Assembly: GCA_016793465.1 (NCBI GenBank)
Contig: JAEUJW010000015.1
Location: 1 to 64,000, forward strand
Source: Myxococcales bacterium
GTDB lineage: Bacteria; Myxococcota; Polyangia; Nannocystales; Nannocystaceae
Direction of reading: 5' to 3'
DNA: 64,000 nt
Part shown: one piece after another, positions 63,310 to 64,000 of the stretch
Numbering within the stretch: position 1 is the first letter of the stretch
Layout: every line of letters starts with the position of its first letter
Position numbers and translations under genes: made by a program
The notes under the pieces: model-generated
What the model saw: only the letters and a program-made list of their open reading frames with translations
Told to the model about the DNA's origin: nothing
The model's database searches: none

Positions 63310-63995
63310 GCGTGGGCCTCCGCGGCGGCGCGCAGCAGCTCGGCGGGCGGGCCGTCGAGGTGGGGGACGAGGGCGGCGAGCAGGTCGGGCAGGTAGGCGG
63401 CGGGGCGGCCGCGCTGCCGCTCGAACGGGCCGCGCCAGGTCAGGTGGTCGTGGAGGATCGAGGGGCGGTCGAAGGCCAGCGCGTCGGACAGGTACGAGAG
63501 CAGGTGGCGGGCGTCGAACTCGACGTCGGCGAGCTCGAGGCCGTGGGCGCGGGCGAGGCCGGCGAGGGCCGGCAGCGGCGGGCCGCCGGCGCCGGGCACG
63601 ATGCCGGCGGCGTCGGGGTCGGTGTACGTCAGGCTGTTCGCCGCGCACTTCAGGAGGTCGAGCGCGATCCAGGCGTGGCGCCAGCCGCGGGCGGCGATGT
63701 GGGCCGCGCGCACGCGGAAGCCGTCGGCGAGGTGCTCGCTGCACATGCCGCGGGTCACCAGCACGCTGCGCAGCCAGCGGGCGTACTTCTCGAGCACGTG
63801 CGGGTTGCCGGCGCGCACGGCCTCGGCGAGGTAGTTGAAGTGGTGCACGCCGTCGGACAGCATGAACCGCTGCCCGCGCTCGCCGTAGCGGCGCTGCCAG
63901 AACGGGTCGCGGTTCTCGTCGGCGACGGCCGCGGCGTTGAGCTCCGCGGCGGCGTCTTGCAGCAGCTGGGCGAGCTCGCCGCGCTCGACCTTCAT
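63306..63995 (-). CDS. Unknown helical protein at the head of the sensor operon
   Basis: 229 residues starting five bases from the window edge. It is almost all helical with no signal, TM helix or recognised domain. Distinctive parts are 'DPFWQRRYGERGQRFMLSDGVHHFNYLAEAVRAGNP', 'KYARWLRSVLVTRGMCSEHLADGF' and 'LLSYLSDALAFDRPSILHDHLTWRGPFERQRG'. Several His residues lie near acidic residues, which could bind a ligand or metal, but this is speculative. Coupling to the hybrid kinase by an ATGA overlap suggests it supplies the signal or an accessory function. Genes further upstream are outside the window. Confidence 0.68.
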   Translation of the reverse strand: MKVERGELAQLLQDAAAELNAAAVADENRDPFWQRRYGERGQRFMLSDGVHHFNYLAEAVRAGNPHVLEKYARWLRSVLVTRGMCSEHLADGFRVRAAHIAARGWRHAWIALDLLKCAANSLTYTDPDAAGIVPGAGGPPLPALAGLARAHGLELADVEFDARHLLSYLSDALAFDRPSILHDHLTWRGPFERQRGRPAAYLPDLLAALVPHLDGPPAELLRAAAEAHA

Positions 63996-64000
63996 GGCCG

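Overview
The window looks like chromosome of a myxobacterium, most likely a Nannocystis-like member of the Nannocystaceae. The reasons are high G+C, four Hanks-type Ser/Thr kinases (three of the kinase-TM-TPR type, one with two kinase domains), an OmpA protein with a MYXO-CTERM-like tail, ECF sigma factors beside kinases or anti-sigma-like proteins, and many lipoproteins whose lipobox is followed by a long Thr/Ser/Gly/Asp linker. The genus is an inference from these traits. I saw no rRNA, tRNA or CRISPR array.

Positions 1-17,673 look like an accessory block. G+C in spot-counted lines is about two thirds here, against mostly 73-78% further right. From left to right it holds a beta-propeller lipoprotein gene broken by one in-frame TGA, a dual-domain Ser/Thr kinase, two secreted proteins, a vWA-like lipoprotein with a degenerate metal site, an HTTM membrane protein, a 2.2 kb GC-rich tandem-repeat array, a protein with two HTH domains, a coiled coil and a TM anchor, a lipoprotein carrying a Hint self-processing domain, a small lipoprotein, and a tyrosine integrase fused to an IS5-type DUF4096 domain. 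The integrase lies beside an FG-GAP lipoprotein gene that ends abruptly after its HAYNITN motif. The 10 bases at that point (TTGGTGATGT, 17,664-17,673) recur as the first 10 bases of the window. The simplest reading is an integrative element inserted in that gene, with its left junction at the window edge. This is a hypothesis, because only one side of the left junction is visible.

Positions 17.7-31.6 kb carry ordinary chromosome: YihY/BrkB, lipoproteins, tyrS, zapA, prfA, a UPF0158/DUF429 pair, an anti-sigma-like TM protein, a TonB/AgmX-like protein, unimodular queF and an OmpA-family protein. Positions 31.6-38.3 kb hold two large kinase-TM-TPR genes facing a divergent ECF sigma gene. Positions 38.3-48.5 kb hold a trypsin-like protease, a small beta-rich protein, an MDR oxidoreductase/DUF3829/lipid-kinase operon, two lipoproteins, an S46 peptidase and a Cys-rich lipoprotein. 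Positions 48.5-52.2 kb hold a translationally coupled operon: 340-aa envelope protein, ECF sigma, TM anti-sigma-like protein and propeller lipoprotein. Positions 52.2-64 kb hold an ABA4-like protein, a PAP2 phosphatase, a frameshifted kinase-TPR gene, a DUF1348 protein, a glycoside-hydrolase-like lipoprotein, a second lipid kinase, and a three-gene sensor operon (unknown helical protein, hybrid kinase with two receivers, hybrid kinase with flanking receivers).

A recurring CTGTCC...GGACAG hairpin sits at gene ends and in gaps (about 237, 56,788, 57,345 and 58,753) and probably acts as a terminator. The main candidates for new biology are the repeat array with its neighbouring HTH-coiled-coil-TM protein, the Hint domain set two residues after a lipobox cysteine, and the integrase-DUF4096 fusion.
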